From Epiperipatus broadwayi (taxonomy: Eukaryota; Onychophora; Udeonychophora; Euonychophora; Peripatidae): 64,000 nt of DNA. Made by a program: the position numbers and the translations under genes. Shown one piece after another: positions 22,561 to 33,270 of this stretch. The DNA lies in NCBI GenBank assembly GCA_028023455.1, contig JAQFVV010000031.1, positions 7,800,093 to 7,864,092 of the forward strand, written 5' to 3'. How positions within the stretch are numbered: the first letter of the stretch is position 1; each line of letters begins with the position of its first letter. Under the pieces are notes generated by a model. The model made no database searches and was not told where the DNA came from. It saw only the letters and a list, made by a program, of their open reading frames with translations.

Positions 22561-24281
22561 CAGAGACTCTTCAGCTAGACATAGCAGGGTTACAATAAAA
22601 TTCACAAAGATGATATTATACAGAGATGTATAATGATGGAGAAAAAGTCATACAATATTGCCAAACAAACAGGTCATAATAATAATAATTTGGAATAGAT
22701 TAGTGAGGAAAATACTCAGCCCTCCCATTGAATCATATTCTCTGAACACAACAGGTTTGTGACTAAAGGGGAGAAAAACCTTCTACTCTCCTATCTCATA
22801 TTTCAAAATAAACACTATTCTTATCATTACTTATAATAGCACAATCTATAATAAATTAAATGAAACAAACTACCACAAGTTGTGCTCTTCCTCTGGAACA
22901 GGGAACAAACAATAATACTCATCCTACACTCATAATACTTAATATTGAAATATAGAAAATTAAGTAAATCAATGTGAAAATAACAAGAGTAAATGATCTC
23001 AGAATTCCTACTATACTCTTGTGAAAAAAACACTAATATAAAGTTGCCTACTAAGTAATTGAATAGAGAAACAAATAGCTGAATGTTATCTTGGTTGACT
23101 ATAGAAAGCAATTCCTTACTTGAAGTGACAACATTCTACTACAAGATGGCAATATTTATCAAAATTATTAAAAAGATATTTACTTAAATATTTAATTGCA
23201 TGATTAAAATATTCAACATTGAGAGTAATTATAGCCTCTTACCCAGGACATCACTCAAGATGAAAGAAGAACAAGGGTGCTTTTTATGTCCCTCCACCAT
23301 CCCACAGACAACTTTCATAAGCAACTAAATGCAAACTGGACATTGACATTAAAATAATTCAATAGTTCGCAGTCTAAAATAATATGGATAATCTTCTAAA
23401 ACAATAAACCATTTCCACATTGTATTACACCATCTTCTACCTTAGAAAATAACACAGTAGAAAATCATTCTTAAGCAAAATAGTACTTTTGGTATCTGGA
23501 AATGTAAATTTGTCTGTTTCAGTGATTTCATCCAGAGATTACAATTATATGCATAACGTTATTTATTTTTGTGGATAGACAGGTATTCTGTATGGCATTA
23601 ATTAAATGAAATAATTAATATTGTGAACCCAAGACAATAACATACAACAAAAATAAGTAGAAACTAAATTTATTCTAAATAAATACTCAATAAGTTTATT
23701 TACAATATAATATAATATAATAAAATGTACACCAACTTGGAAAAATGGCCAAGATAGTGCTGTTAACAAATATAATGATTTGACTGACAGTATTTAACAA
23801 AATGTTTTGATCTTATACACAAACTACTAAGGTTTCCTTTGAAAAATAAAGCATTTTATATAAATCACTCTATTTAACATTTTTATTTAAATGGAGAGTT
23901 AACACTAGCCAATTTTACACATCTCCAATATTAGCAATCCCTTAACAAATTTTTGGGCATTATAAAATTTATATGCCTTATGTTGTATTAATCATTAGCT
24001 TATTAAAACATCATTTCTCTTTATTTATTTACTCCAAATTAAAGCACTATAAAAATTAATGACCTGGATTAACTAACTGATGTGCTAATGATTGCTATTA
24101 TTAGTTGACTACATGTAAGCAATAGCTGGCATACTTAAAATAGCTCTCAAATTACAAGTAAAAACTCTCCTATTGTTGAGAATTTTGAACTAACAAATAA
24201 TTAAATAAATGAATAAAATGTATAGAACACTTATCAGAAGTCATTTGCCCACATAAATTTAAAAACTAACTGTCCACATAA
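22561..24281. other. AT-rich DNA, no gene seen
   Basis: An open frame on the minus strand at 22827-23111 (94 codons) has no recognised motif. No repeat family was noticed. Confidence 0.45.
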
Positions 24282-24437
24282 TATAAATTACTAAACATCA
24301 CATGATCACCATCTCATACTAGCACATAATTGTTGTAAACAAAGGCAAAACTCTGCCACCCTGTGCTAACCTGAGTAATCAAGAGATGCCAGAAGGCTTG
24401 TGCATAAAATCCCTATCTAGTGCCTACTCATCCAATA

Positions 24438-24479
24438 TCCCCAGACTAGTTTCTGGCTTGTGGCCATCATCAGTGAGGA
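24438..24479 (-). ncRNA. Hammerhead ribozyme, type I, subfamily B (intact core)
   Basis: Minus strand: stem I TCCTCA/TGGGGA, core CTGATGA, stem II TGGC/GCCA with loop CACAA, GAAA, then CTAG giving palindromic ACTAGT as stem III, and a GTC triplet. Cleavage is expected between minus-strand bases at 24444 and 24443. All conserved core positions are present. Stem III is only three pairs without a loop, so activity may need a dimer, as described for other palindromic stem III hammerheads. Confidence 0.87.
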
Positions 24480-24891
24480 GCCTTGGATCTGAGAGCACTG
24501 CACCTAGATCTTAGGATCTAATGCAACCCTCCAGCAGCCACCTTTTAACTCTACTTTACTACAAAACTATGAGAATGAAATTGAAAACACAAAAATATTT
24601 TCAATCTAAGCTCAATAGCTTATATAGTCATATGGGTCTGAACTCAATTCAGCACCCATACATTTTGGTGTCTTTGGCTCTTAAACAACCATAGCCACCA
24701 CTATCCTATTAGGCAGGATTGGTGTTAAACCACTAAACATCACATGATCACCATCTCATACTAGCACATAATTGTTGTAAACAAAGGCAAAACTCTCCAT
24801 ACAGTAGTGCCACCCTGTGCTAAACAGAGTAATCAATAGATGCCAGAAGGCTTGTGCATAAAATCCCTATCTAGTGCCTACTCATCCAATA

Positions 24892-24933
24892 TCCCCAGAC
24901 TAGTTTCTGGCTTGTGGCCATCATCAGTGAGGA
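24892..24933 (-). ncRNA. Hammerhead ribozyme, type I, subfamily B (intact core)
   Basis: Same sequence as the 24438-24479 motif. Cleavage is expected between 24898 and 24897 on the minus strand. Cleavage at both motifs would release a 454-nt RNA corresponding to 24444-24897. Confidence 0.87.
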
Positions 24934-25278
24934 GCCTTGGATCTGAGAGCACTGCACCTAGATCTTAGGATCTAATGCAACCCTCCAGCAGCCACCTTTT
25001 AACTCTACTTTACTACAAAACTATGAGAATGAAATTGAAAACACAAAAATATTTTCAATCTAAGCTCAATAGCTTATATAGTCATATGGGTCTGAACTCA
25101 ATTCAGCACCCATACATTTTGGTGTCTTTGGCTCTTAAACAACCATAGCCACCACTATCCTATTAGGCAGGATTGGTGTTAAACCACTAAACATCACATG
25201 ATCACCATCTCATACTAGCACATAATTGTTGTAAACAAAGGCAAAACTCTTTTCTCCATACAGTAGTGCCATCCTGTG

Positions 25279-25319
25279 CCTCACTGATGATGGCCACAAA
25301 CCAAAAACTAGTCTGGGGA
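25279..25319 (+). ncRNA. Hammerhead ribozyme, type I, subfamily B (at inversion junction, decayed)
   Basis: Stem I CCTCA/TGGGG (the upstream strand is cut short by the junction), core CTGATGA at 25284-25290, stem II TGGC/ACCA, AAAA in place of GAAA, then CTAG and GTC. It sits exactly where the array switches from antisense to sense. Loss of G12 should abolish cleavage. Confidence 0.78.
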
Positions 25320-25736
25320 TATTGGATGAGTAGGCACTAGATAGGGATTTTATGCACAAGCCTTCTGGCATCTATTGATTACTCTGGTTAGCACAGGGTG
25401 GCACTACTGTATGGAGAAAAGAGTTTTGCCTTTGTTTACAACAATTATGTGCTAGTATGAGATGGTGATCATGTGATGTTTAGTGGTTTAACACCAATCC
25501 TGCCTAATAGGATAGTGGTGGCTATGGTTGTTTAAGAGCCAAAGACACCAAAATGTATGGGTGCTGAATTGAGTTCAGACCCATATGACTATATAAGCTA
25601 TTGAGCTTAGATTGAAAATATTTTTGTGTTTCCAATTTCATTCTCATAGTTTTGTAGTAAAGTAGAGTTAAAAGGTGGCTGCTGGAGGGTTGCATTAGAT
25701 CCTAAGATCTAGGTGCAGTGCTCTCAGATCCAAGGC

Positions 25737-25778
25737 TCCTCACTGATGATGGCCACAAGCCAGAAACTAGTCTGGGGA
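25737..25778 (+). ncRNA. Hammerhead ribozyme, type I, subfamily B (intact core)
   Basis: Stem I TCCTCA at 25737-25742 pairs with TGGGGA at 25773-25778. Core CTGATGA 25743-25749, stem II TGGC/GCCA with loop CACAA, GAAA 25763-25766, CTAG, and cleavage expected after C25772. Confidence 0.88.
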
Positions 25779-25908
25779 TATTGTATGAGTAGGCACTAGA
25801 TAGGGATTTTATGCACAAGCCTTCTGGCATCTATTGACTACTCTGGTTAGCACAGGGTGGCACTACTGTATGGAGAAAAGAGTTTTGCCTTTGTTTATAA
25901 ATTACTAA

Positions 25909-27300
25909 CATGTTAAAAGTAAATGACTTACATATCCATTGCTAAATATTCTAGATGAATAGAGCAATTACATAGCATGTGTGCATTGTACCCACTAGGC
26001 ATATGCTTACAAGTTAAGCATTTAAAATTACTAACTGTTGATGATTGGTTTATGAGTGATTATAGTATAATGGCACAAGACAGACATTATTACACCTTTG
26101 AGCACTAAAATAACTGAGTGCAATCTGAAAAAATCAAATCCTTCAAACTAGTTTATCTTGGCATCACATATCAAAATAGAAAGCAACCTAACCTACTGTG
26201 ATGGAAAAATAGCTTTAAACACTTCATGAGTGATAGGCCAAAATAGACTCCACAGAGCAAGCTAGAATAAATCAATAAATACATCATAACAATGGTGGTT
26301 CTCAACTACCTACATATGAGGCAAAAAAGGATGTCTGGACTTTGTTACAGCACATCATGAAAAATCTGAAAGTTACACCATGGAATATATGTGATAATAA
26401 ATCATTGGGAATAAGCACTATCATCTCATGGAACACCATATAATAAAGATAGGGAACTCATCCACTCCATCAAGCCTACTAATAAATGTAATCAATACTA
26501 TTACTAACAATGACAAGATACAAACATCACTATAACTAACTAAAGCAATAATTTTTAATCATACTAACAATAAGCAATGTCTGAACCCTCAGTTGAAATT
26601 TAAGTCAACCAACTGAAAAATTAATCAAGAAAATTTAATAGCATATTAAATTTTTGGCACAAAGTTACAATTTATATGTGCATGGAATATTAAATATTAA
26701 ATTTATGGTAACCAGTGGACATGAATAATAGTGTGAATAAAAGTGTGAGAATAATAATTATTAATGCATAAAAAAATACTAGCGGTTATAATTACTATTG
26801 TGTTTATGCAATAATATAAAAGAGAAACTTCTGACAATTAGATATTTGGTTGTGTATCACATAATTGGATACGATCTCATACCTTTAAAATAATTACTGT
26901 GAGAGATGAAAATCTCTACTGACTCAAAATAGATGAACTATAATTTAGCTTATCAATCACATACCAATATGTAATGAATATTACCTAATAATGTGCAGAT
27001 TATCTACACATTCTGATAAACCCTTCAAAATTAAAATTGCATAAATTGATTACCTGGGACACTTATAATACAGAATAGTATTACATTAAATATCAAAATT
27101 TTGGAGAAAATATTGCATAAAATATTTTTACCCCTCAAAAAATCCCTAGATCATAAGTGAGCTTTTTTTGCACTGAGCCATCTGTTAAGTGCATGTAATA
27201 TTAATTCAATCGGCAAGCTTCTAGTCAAAACTATTATTTTGCACATGGCAAAAGAATTTCAAAAACAAGACATATACAATACTTATTATATCTAATTTAG
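25909..27300. other. AT-rich DNA, no gene seen
   Basis: No open frame, RNA gene or repeat was recognised. Confidence 0.45.
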
Positions 27301-27302
27301 TT

Positions 27303-27356
<54 letters not shown>

Positions 27357-27406
27357 TTCTTATATCTAATTTAGTTCAATATATATATATATATATATAT
27401 ATATAT
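27284..27406. repeat. Duplicated (TA)n block
   Basis: The segment 'tatctaatttagttcaat' followed by (TA)n occurs twice in a row (27290 and 27364), a local tandem duplication around a (TA)n tract. Confidence 0.85.
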
Positions 27407-27510
27407 TACTGTGTATTTTTTCTTTATGATGAAAACCAGTCCTCTGGTTGAAATATAATATTATTTATTGGATTTATAAGTCTTTTTTTGTTTATATATA
27501 TATAATATAA

Positions 27511-27658
27511 TGTGCACCTCGATTCACCTATATATAAATAAATTAATAAATTAATAAACAATTCAAAGAATAAAACTTTATTTACAAATAAAAATTGTAT
27601 CATTTACAACTGAACATGTGGGTGTGGCCATGGATATATAGGTGAATCGAGGTGCACA
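27511..27658. mobile_element. Small element with 25-bp terminal inverted repeats
   Basis: tgtgcacctcgattcacc... at 27511-27535 is the exact reverse complement of 27634-27658. The 98-base interior is AT-rich and non-coding. Size and perfect terminal repeats resemble a MITE, but no target duplication is evident. Confidence 0.6.
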
Positions 27659-29639
27659 ATGGAAAAAAAACAAAGGAACACTTATTGTTATTTAAAAGGG
27701 TTCAAAATACAAAAAAAAATTTAAAAATAATTATAATTTATCAGCTTCTGTCTTTTATGACCATAATAAATCATGTATATATGGTTTCGATTTTAATTAT
27801 AACAACGTAAAAATATTGGAAATTGAAAGAAATAATAAAAGAATAATTAAAGAGGCGATGTTGATATGTAAATACAAGCAACAATATGGTTAATAGGCAA
27901 GCAGCAAACATTAAAATCACAGAATTATGGGAAAGTTGACATCATAGAATTATGGGAAAGCTGCCATTTTAAATGTGATAGTTGACAAAGCCACAAGTTG
28001 TATGAAAGCATTCCTAAGTGATGGTTATACATATATTTTTATAAGCCTTTCATACTGTATTTTTAAATATTTTTTTATAAATTTGCATATATATATAAGC
28101 CCTTCTAAATACAAGCAGTAAAATAAATGAAAATAAATCAATAATGAGTCATGACAGGAAATGACAATGTTGTTATACAATAATTCTTTCAACAGACATT
28201 TCAGAATCCTGCAGGTTTATTTAATTAATACTGTAGCTTCATTTTTTGCTTTTTTTTTCATTAAAGAACATATTTTAGGCAATTTATAATATATTTGCGT
28301 ACAATTCTGAGACATTTTTAGGTTATTCTTTAATATTTTTCATAATCAAATTCATAAAGCAATTAATAAACAAATATAATAACTGCTTAGTGTTAAAACT
28401 TGTTCTGTAGTTAATTTTATTGAAGTAGTTAGTAATAATAATAAAATTCCCTTGAAGCATTTTTATAACAATTAAGAAAGCTTAATTGTAATTCAGTTAT
28501 CAAAAAGTGGGTCACCTAAAGAGTTAGCCCAAATTCATTGTTGATTTGTTAATATTTAAGTTTAAATTAAATACTTTTAGGAAAAACAATAAAATTATTT
28601 TTAAAAAAATTACTTTGAAATTTTATCTTGTGCCAAAGATTCTATCAGACCAGAAGAAAAGGAAAAAAGATATATAAATTAATTGATAACATCATTTTAG
28701 TCTAGATATTTTAGTCTAAATATTTCAAAAATTGCATGTGACTGAATGAACTTAAATTGGAAAAATAAACTTATCAATATTTTCTTATAATTAAAAAAAT
28801 ATTATATAAAAAATAATTAAAACATTTATTAACTTAATTACCTTTGAGTATTTAAATCAATAAATAAGCTATTCATTAAATTACCTTAACTAATATTATA
28901 ATTATTTATTCATTTATATTTCCTTTTTTATATAGGTTCAATAACTCAAAATAAAACCATTTAGGTAATTATAAAACATAATTTCCATGCATTCATCCAC
29001 TTATACTTCCACATATGACAAGGAAAGGACATTCCAAAATTTATGTTAATCTATCAACTACTTTTTAAATATCTAGTTATAATTTATTACAACTACCAAA
29101 TGAAATATTTAAAGATATTAAGTAGTAAAATAACTTTTGCAGTCTTTAAAACTGACCTAAATTACAAAAGTTAATTTTAAGTTAATTTTACATTCTCTAC
29201 CCTCGTCTCTCATATAACTAAAGTACTATACTATTAGAATACTATTTTATGGCACACATTTTAATATAATATCGTTATTTTATTAATAAAAAAAATATTA
29301 AAATAAATATAAGCTATTTTGCTTATGAAACTTATAAAACATGACCATTTTTTAAAATCAAGTAACTAGTAAAATTGTTAAGCTAAGATAAGCAATGGGA
29401 ACAAGTGTGAAAACATTCGGCGACAATATAGATTCAAAACCTATCCAAAACTACTGTTGAAAGCCTTTTATTTTTTTATATATTGATGAAATTTAGTATT
29501 ATATATTTTTATATTTTTGAAAAGTAGGTTAATAAGTTTTTTGTTTGTTGATACTCCACAAAATAGTGTTGAAAGTCAGAGAAATATTTTTTTTTAAAAT
29601 GTAGTGAAATCCATTTGTCCCAACATTTTTCTAATTAAC
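27659..29639. other. AT-rich DNA, no gene seen
   Basis: A short duplication of 'agaattatgggaaag' occurs near 27921 and 27945. Otherwise no feature was noticed. Confidence 0.45.
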
Positions 29640-30115
29640 GCTTGTTTTATTTCATAGGCTTTTGAAAATAGGATTTATGATTGTTTTTTTTTAAATATAG
29701 TCCAGTTAATGTGAATCCTTTTTTTGATTTATTTCATAGGCTACAAAATAGCATTAAATAATGTTTTCTTTGATTTCTTGTTTTTGTAATTTGTATTTTA
29801 CTTATTTTGGATCGATTTTTTCATGTGGGGTGTGTGTGGTTTTGAAAATAGCATTTATGATAAAAAAAATCATTAAATAGATTTTTTATTTATTTCATAG
29901 ATTTCTTCATGTGTGTGTATGTGGGGGGGGTAGTTGTGTGCTTTTCAAAATAGAATTCATGATGGATAAAAGCATTAAATAGTGTTTAGCATACATTATA
30001 TTTTTCAGATTTAGTATTACAGTTTTTGATTTATTTTATAGGCTACAAAATAGCATTAAATAATGTTTTCTTTGATTTATTGTTTTTGTAATTTGTATTT
30101 TAGAGATTTCTTCAT
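29640..30115 (+). repeat. Degenerate tandem repeat region
   Basis: Phrases such as 'ttatttcataggctacaa', 'aatagcattaaataatg', 'ttttgaaaatagcatttatg' and 'gatttcttcatgtg' recur several times. The best pair is 29722-29803 against 30019-30106. It is an old array of diverged units. Confidence 0.7.
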
Positions 30116-30228
30116 GTTGCCTAAGGCATTTAAATTTTACAGCCATTTCAGCAATTTCTTCTACAGTTCTTGAAGGGCACTGTAGCATCACCTAGTGGTA
30201 TCATCCAGCTAACTGTCAAGTATCATAC

Positions 30229-30292
30229 AGAAATGAGAAAGGACATAGACTTATAGAGTTTGGAGAAAAAAAAACTATTATTTAATATGAAT
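30229..30292 (+). mobile_element. RTE-type LINE, 60-bp internal fragment
   Basis: Matches the endonuclease region of copies 1 and 2 (around 2295 and 59257) through 'aaatgaga.aggacatagac' and 'tagagttt' to the A run. It is internal to the element, with neither end present, so it is a scrap of a decayed copy. Confidence 0.65.
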
Positions 30293-30418
30293 ATTATGTA
30301 TGTATGTATGTATGTATATATATATAAACATTTTATTTGATATTTAATAGATTAAAATTCAAAAATAAAATTTAGATTAATAAAACATTGAATAATTTCT
30401 TTTGCTCAGTATAATTTC

Positions 30419-30423
<5 letters not shown>

Positions 30424-30461
<38 letters not shown>

Positions 30462-30473
30462 GATTAAATTATA

Positions 30474-30518
<45 letters not shown>

Positions 30519-30540
30519 GAAATATAATTTAATCAACTGA
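30424..30540. repeat. Two (TA)n tracts inside a larger palindrome
   Basis: The sequence before the second (TA)n (attaaattatatttct near 30464) is repeated as its reverse complement after it (agaaatataatttaat near 30518). This makes a cruciform-prone structure. Confidence 0.8.
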
Positions 30541-30936
30541 ATCATATTCTTTTAATCTTATTATTGTTCTATTAACAGATGCAAATCCATGGGTCTGACA
30601 ATTAAAATATATTTAAAGAATATTTACATAAAATAGTAATATATGTGTTACAAATAGTACTTAAAAATGGCTATAATGTTATTTATAAAAATGTGTTACA
30701 ATAGTTATCTTTATCTGCTGTTTATATCTCATATATTATTATTTTCTGTGAATATTATAAATATATTCTAATTATTCAGTACAATACATTCTTTTAATCT
30801 AATAATGTGAGTATAAAACAATAATTGCAAGGAAATCAAATCATATATCACATGACCTAATTTCATAAGCTTGTATTATAAATGTTATATAATGAGCACA
30901 CCAATAGATTTTAACAAGCTTTTCAAAATATTTTTA

Positions 30937-30977
30937 TCTTCAGACTGGTTTCTAGCTCTGTCTATTGTCAGTGAGGT
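30937..30977 (-). ncRNA. Hammerhead-like motif, subfamily C (decayed)
   Basis: Minus strand: CACCTCA, CTGACAA (G8 to A), stem AGAC/AGCT region, GAAA, stem III ACCAGT, GTC. Stem I is only partly complementary. Confidence 0.55.
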
Positions 30978-31179
30978 GCTACAATATTCCAGCATTAGAT
31001 TTAAAATACCAAGTCAAGCCCAACAATTTATCTAATGTTTACCTATTAAGTAGAAAAACTGAAATTTTCAGACATCAATATGTCTTCAAAACCATAGCCA
31101 TATGAGATTAAATCAAGTTCAGATACATAATATATTAATAGCTTTAACAATATAAAATCTAATGCTGAAATGACCTAGC

Positions 31180-31220
31180 ACTGCATTGACAACAGCCATA
31201 GCTAGAAACTGGTCTGAGAA
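31180..31220 (+). ncRNA. Hammerhead-like motif, subfamily C (decayed)
   Basis: Core TTGACAA (two changes), stem II AGC/GCT with loop CATA, GAAA, stem III ACTGGT, GTC. Activity is not expected. Confidence 0.55.
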
Positions 31221-31528
31221 TAGGGATATTTTGAAAAGCTTGTTAAGAGCTATTTGCATGCTCATTATATAACATTTGTAATACAAACTTATAAAATTAG
31301 GTCAGGTGATCTATGACTTGATTTTCTTGCAATTATTGTTTTTGCACTTAAGACTTTGGTGGTTTTATATTGATAAATCTATTAATATATCATGTATCTG
31401 AACTTAGTTTAGTCCCATATGGCTATTTACAATAGCTGGATTTGAAGACATATGGATTCAATAATTAAACATTAGATAAAGTGCTGAGCTTGACCTGCTA
31501 TTTTAAATTTAATGTTAGAATATCCTGG

Positions 31529-31571
31529 TGCCTCACTGACAACAGCCAGAGCTAGAAACCGGTCTGAGGTA
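31529..31571 (+). ncRNA. Hammerhead motif, subfamily C (all stems kept, G8 lost)
   Basis: Stem I TGCCTCA/TGAGGTA pairs over seven bases. The core is CTGACAA, with G8 changed to A. Stem II is AGC/GCT with loop CAGA and a mismatched closing pair. GAAA is intact, followed by palindromic ACCGGT and GTC. G8 is the general acid in hammerheads, so this copy is probably inactive. Confidence 0.7.
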
Positions 31572-31658
31572 GAGATATTTTGAAAAACTTGTTATGAGCT
31601 ATTGACATGATCATTATATAACATTTGTAAAGGTCATGTAAATAAAGTATTTTTTCAG

Positions 31659-31722
31659 TTAAACTGTGTATTACTTTGTATTAATTCCCTACGTTACAAT
31701 GTAATAATACACAGTTTAACCC
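31659..31722. repeat. Short inverted repeat
   Basis: cagttaaactgtgtatta (31659) faces taatacacagtttaac (31706) across about 30 bases. Confidence 0.75.
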
Positions 31723-31744
31723 CCCCCATACTCTATTTACATTA

Positions 31745-31838
31745 CATAACCATGAAATCATTATATATATATATATACGTACATTGTACATATACATAAC
31801 CATGAAATCATTATATATATATATATACGTACATTGTA
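31745..31838. repeat. Tandem duplication, period 50
   Basis: A 44-base unit beginning 'cataaccatgaaatcatt' and ending 'tacgtacattgta' occurs at 31745-31788 and 31795-31838 without differences. Confidence 0.95.
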
Positions 31839-31895
31839 GCTAAACATTGAGGTTGGGAGATCGTTTGGTTGAGAAAAGTGTGTTGCTTCGAGTCC
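31837..31895 (+). other. Possible tRNA-like SINE remnant
   Basis: 'tagctaaacat' resembles an A box (last base off) and 'gcttcgagtcc' at 31885-31895 resembles a B box 48 bases later. No cloverleaf could be drawn, so this is weak. Confidence 0.25.
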
Positions 31896-32847
31896 GTTTA
31901 CCATCAAGCTCAACACTTTTTAAAAATAAAGTTGTATCTATTTTATTAATTTAAAACAAAAGCAATAACTACTCTATAATCTGCTGAAGGGTCAATACAT
32001 CAATAATCATAATGATAATACACCAGGATGCTCATATAGATTTCCTTAACGTGATTTCCAAATATGTTTATACGATATATCAAATGCAAAAATATTCTTC
32101 TAACATAAATGATTAAGTTTATTTGTTTAAGGCTAGCAAATTAACACTCTCCTTCCCCGATCATATATATTTAAATATCTCGTGGTTCTTATGAAATTAC
32201 AGATAATTAATTTTTCTTAAAAAAAATTAGAATTGCTATAAACTTTTAAACATTTTGTCATGGATATCATTAAGACATCAAAGGGATTTTGTTGTATCTG
32301 GATCATACGTCAATAAATGATGCTGTTCATAAAAGGAAAATAAAAAAATAGGAATGGTGCAAATAAATAAAGTAAAGAAAATTAATTTATACAAAGTTTA
32401 TGTATCGCCAAATTGTATTAAATTCTGTAGGTGATGACGATTTCATTAATGACTAACGATCGTTCTGATCAATAATAATAATAATAATAATAAATTATTA
32501 ATCTTAATACAATTATTATATACAAAATTAATGAAAAATGTTCTCTAAATATTTTCAAATAATACCGTGCCTTCTATTTATTTGCCCATTATTTTAATAA
32601 TGGGATTATAACTACCTGTGTTTCCCAAAAAAAAAGTGATACAAAGAAAACAGTCTACTGGAAAAACCTGAACACTAATTACAGATGGGTCTAAAAATGT
32701 TTTATTGCATCGTTTAACGTCTTGATAATAAAGATTAGAAAGATATCAACCTTTTTTCTAATTATTAGATCCATAGTTTAACGTTTATAGAAACAAGTCA
32801 CATTTATTATTTGTCTGAAGGCATGTAATGTTGGTATATTATTAGAT

Positions 32848-33036
32848 AAACATCACATGATCACCACTTCACAGATCCAAGGCTCCTCACTGACAAAAGC
32901 CACAAGCCAGCAACTAGTCTCGGGAAATTGGATGAGTAGGCACTAGATGATAATTTTATGCACAAGCCTTCTGGCATCCATTGATTACTCTAGCATGCTG
33001 TGTGTGTCAATACATATAGTGAGTTTTGCCTGTTTT
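32848..33036. mobile_element. Hammerhead retroelement, subfamily B, short copy nested in repeat D
   Basis: A 189-bp remnant flanked by the perfect 13-bp direct repeat tatattattagat (32835-32847 and 33037-33049). The left ~25 bases are antisense (acatcacatgatcacca), the rest sense, as in the large B array. A decayed hammerhead lies at 32884-32926 with CTGACAA and GCAA in place of GAAA. The right copy of the duplication includes the left tip of inverted repeat D, so the insertion is younger than D. Confidence 0.8.
32884..32926 (+). ncRNA. Hammerhead-like motif, subfamily B (decayed)
   Basis: Stem I TCCTCA/TCGGGA, core CTGACAA, stem II AGCC-type arm with CACAA loop and GCCA, GCAA, then CTAGTC. 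The order of elements is clear but the core is broken in three places. Confidence 0.6.
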
Positions 33037-33043
33037 TATATTA

Positions 33044-33270
33044 TTAGATGTGATATGTTGGAATATTTCCATCATCTATGAGTTAATGTTGAATGCATTG
33101 AAAATTTTAAACTTTATTTAAACTTTCCAAATACAAACAACTTGTCTATTTGTGTGTTATTACTAACAAGTTGTTTGTATTTGGAAAATTTTTAAATAAA
33201 GTTTAAATTTTTCAATACATACAACATTGACTCATATTTAATGGAAATAGTCCAACATATCACATCTAAG
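33044..33270. repeat. Inverted repeat D, ~100-bp arms
   Basis: The left arm starts ttagatgtgatatgttgga and the right arm ends tccaacatatcacatctaa, with 'caaataca.acaacttgt' and its complement meeting around a ~20-base centre near 33150. A half copy lies at 39225-39350. It is probably a small non-autonomous transposon. Confidence 0.8.

Larger units (their letters stand above)
24295..25895. mobile_element. Hammerhead retroelement, subfamily B, inverted-tandem array
   Basis: This 1.6-kb element is flanked by the direct repeat tataaattactaa (24282-24294 and 25896-25908), a probable target-site duplication with a few bases of overlap with the element. Two full units and part of a third run antisense (unit starts near 24291, 24733 and 25187, periods 442 and 454). 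From about 25275 the array is sense, with hammerheads 459 bp apart. Units are nearly identical, so the array is young. One 12-base deletion near 24355 distinguishes the first unit. No protein is encoded. Related remnants lie at 32848, 35662, 36970 and 54386. The closest known analogues are metazoan retrozymes and the hammerhead-bearing repeats of Penelope-like elements. Confidence 0.88.
30813..31640. mobile_element. Hammerhead retroelement, subfamily C
   Basis: An antisense half (about 30813-31155) is followed by a sense half with two hammerhead motifs about 350 bp apart. The body aligns with subfamily A through 'tagctggatttgaagaca', 'gtgatctatgact', 'taatatat' and 'gtgctgagctt'. It is more diverged than A or B, so this copy is older. 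No clean target duplication was found, and the right end may be shortened by a ~19-base deletion. Confidence 0.75.

Noticed and set aside
22182-22605. Ser/Leu/Phe- and Lys/Glu/Arg-rich open frames
   Set aside because: Simple-sequence translations of the purine tract on either strand.
24295-25895. CRISPR-like array of repeats
   Set aside because: Units are about 450 bp, inverted midway and bounded by target duplications, unlike short repeats with unique spacers.
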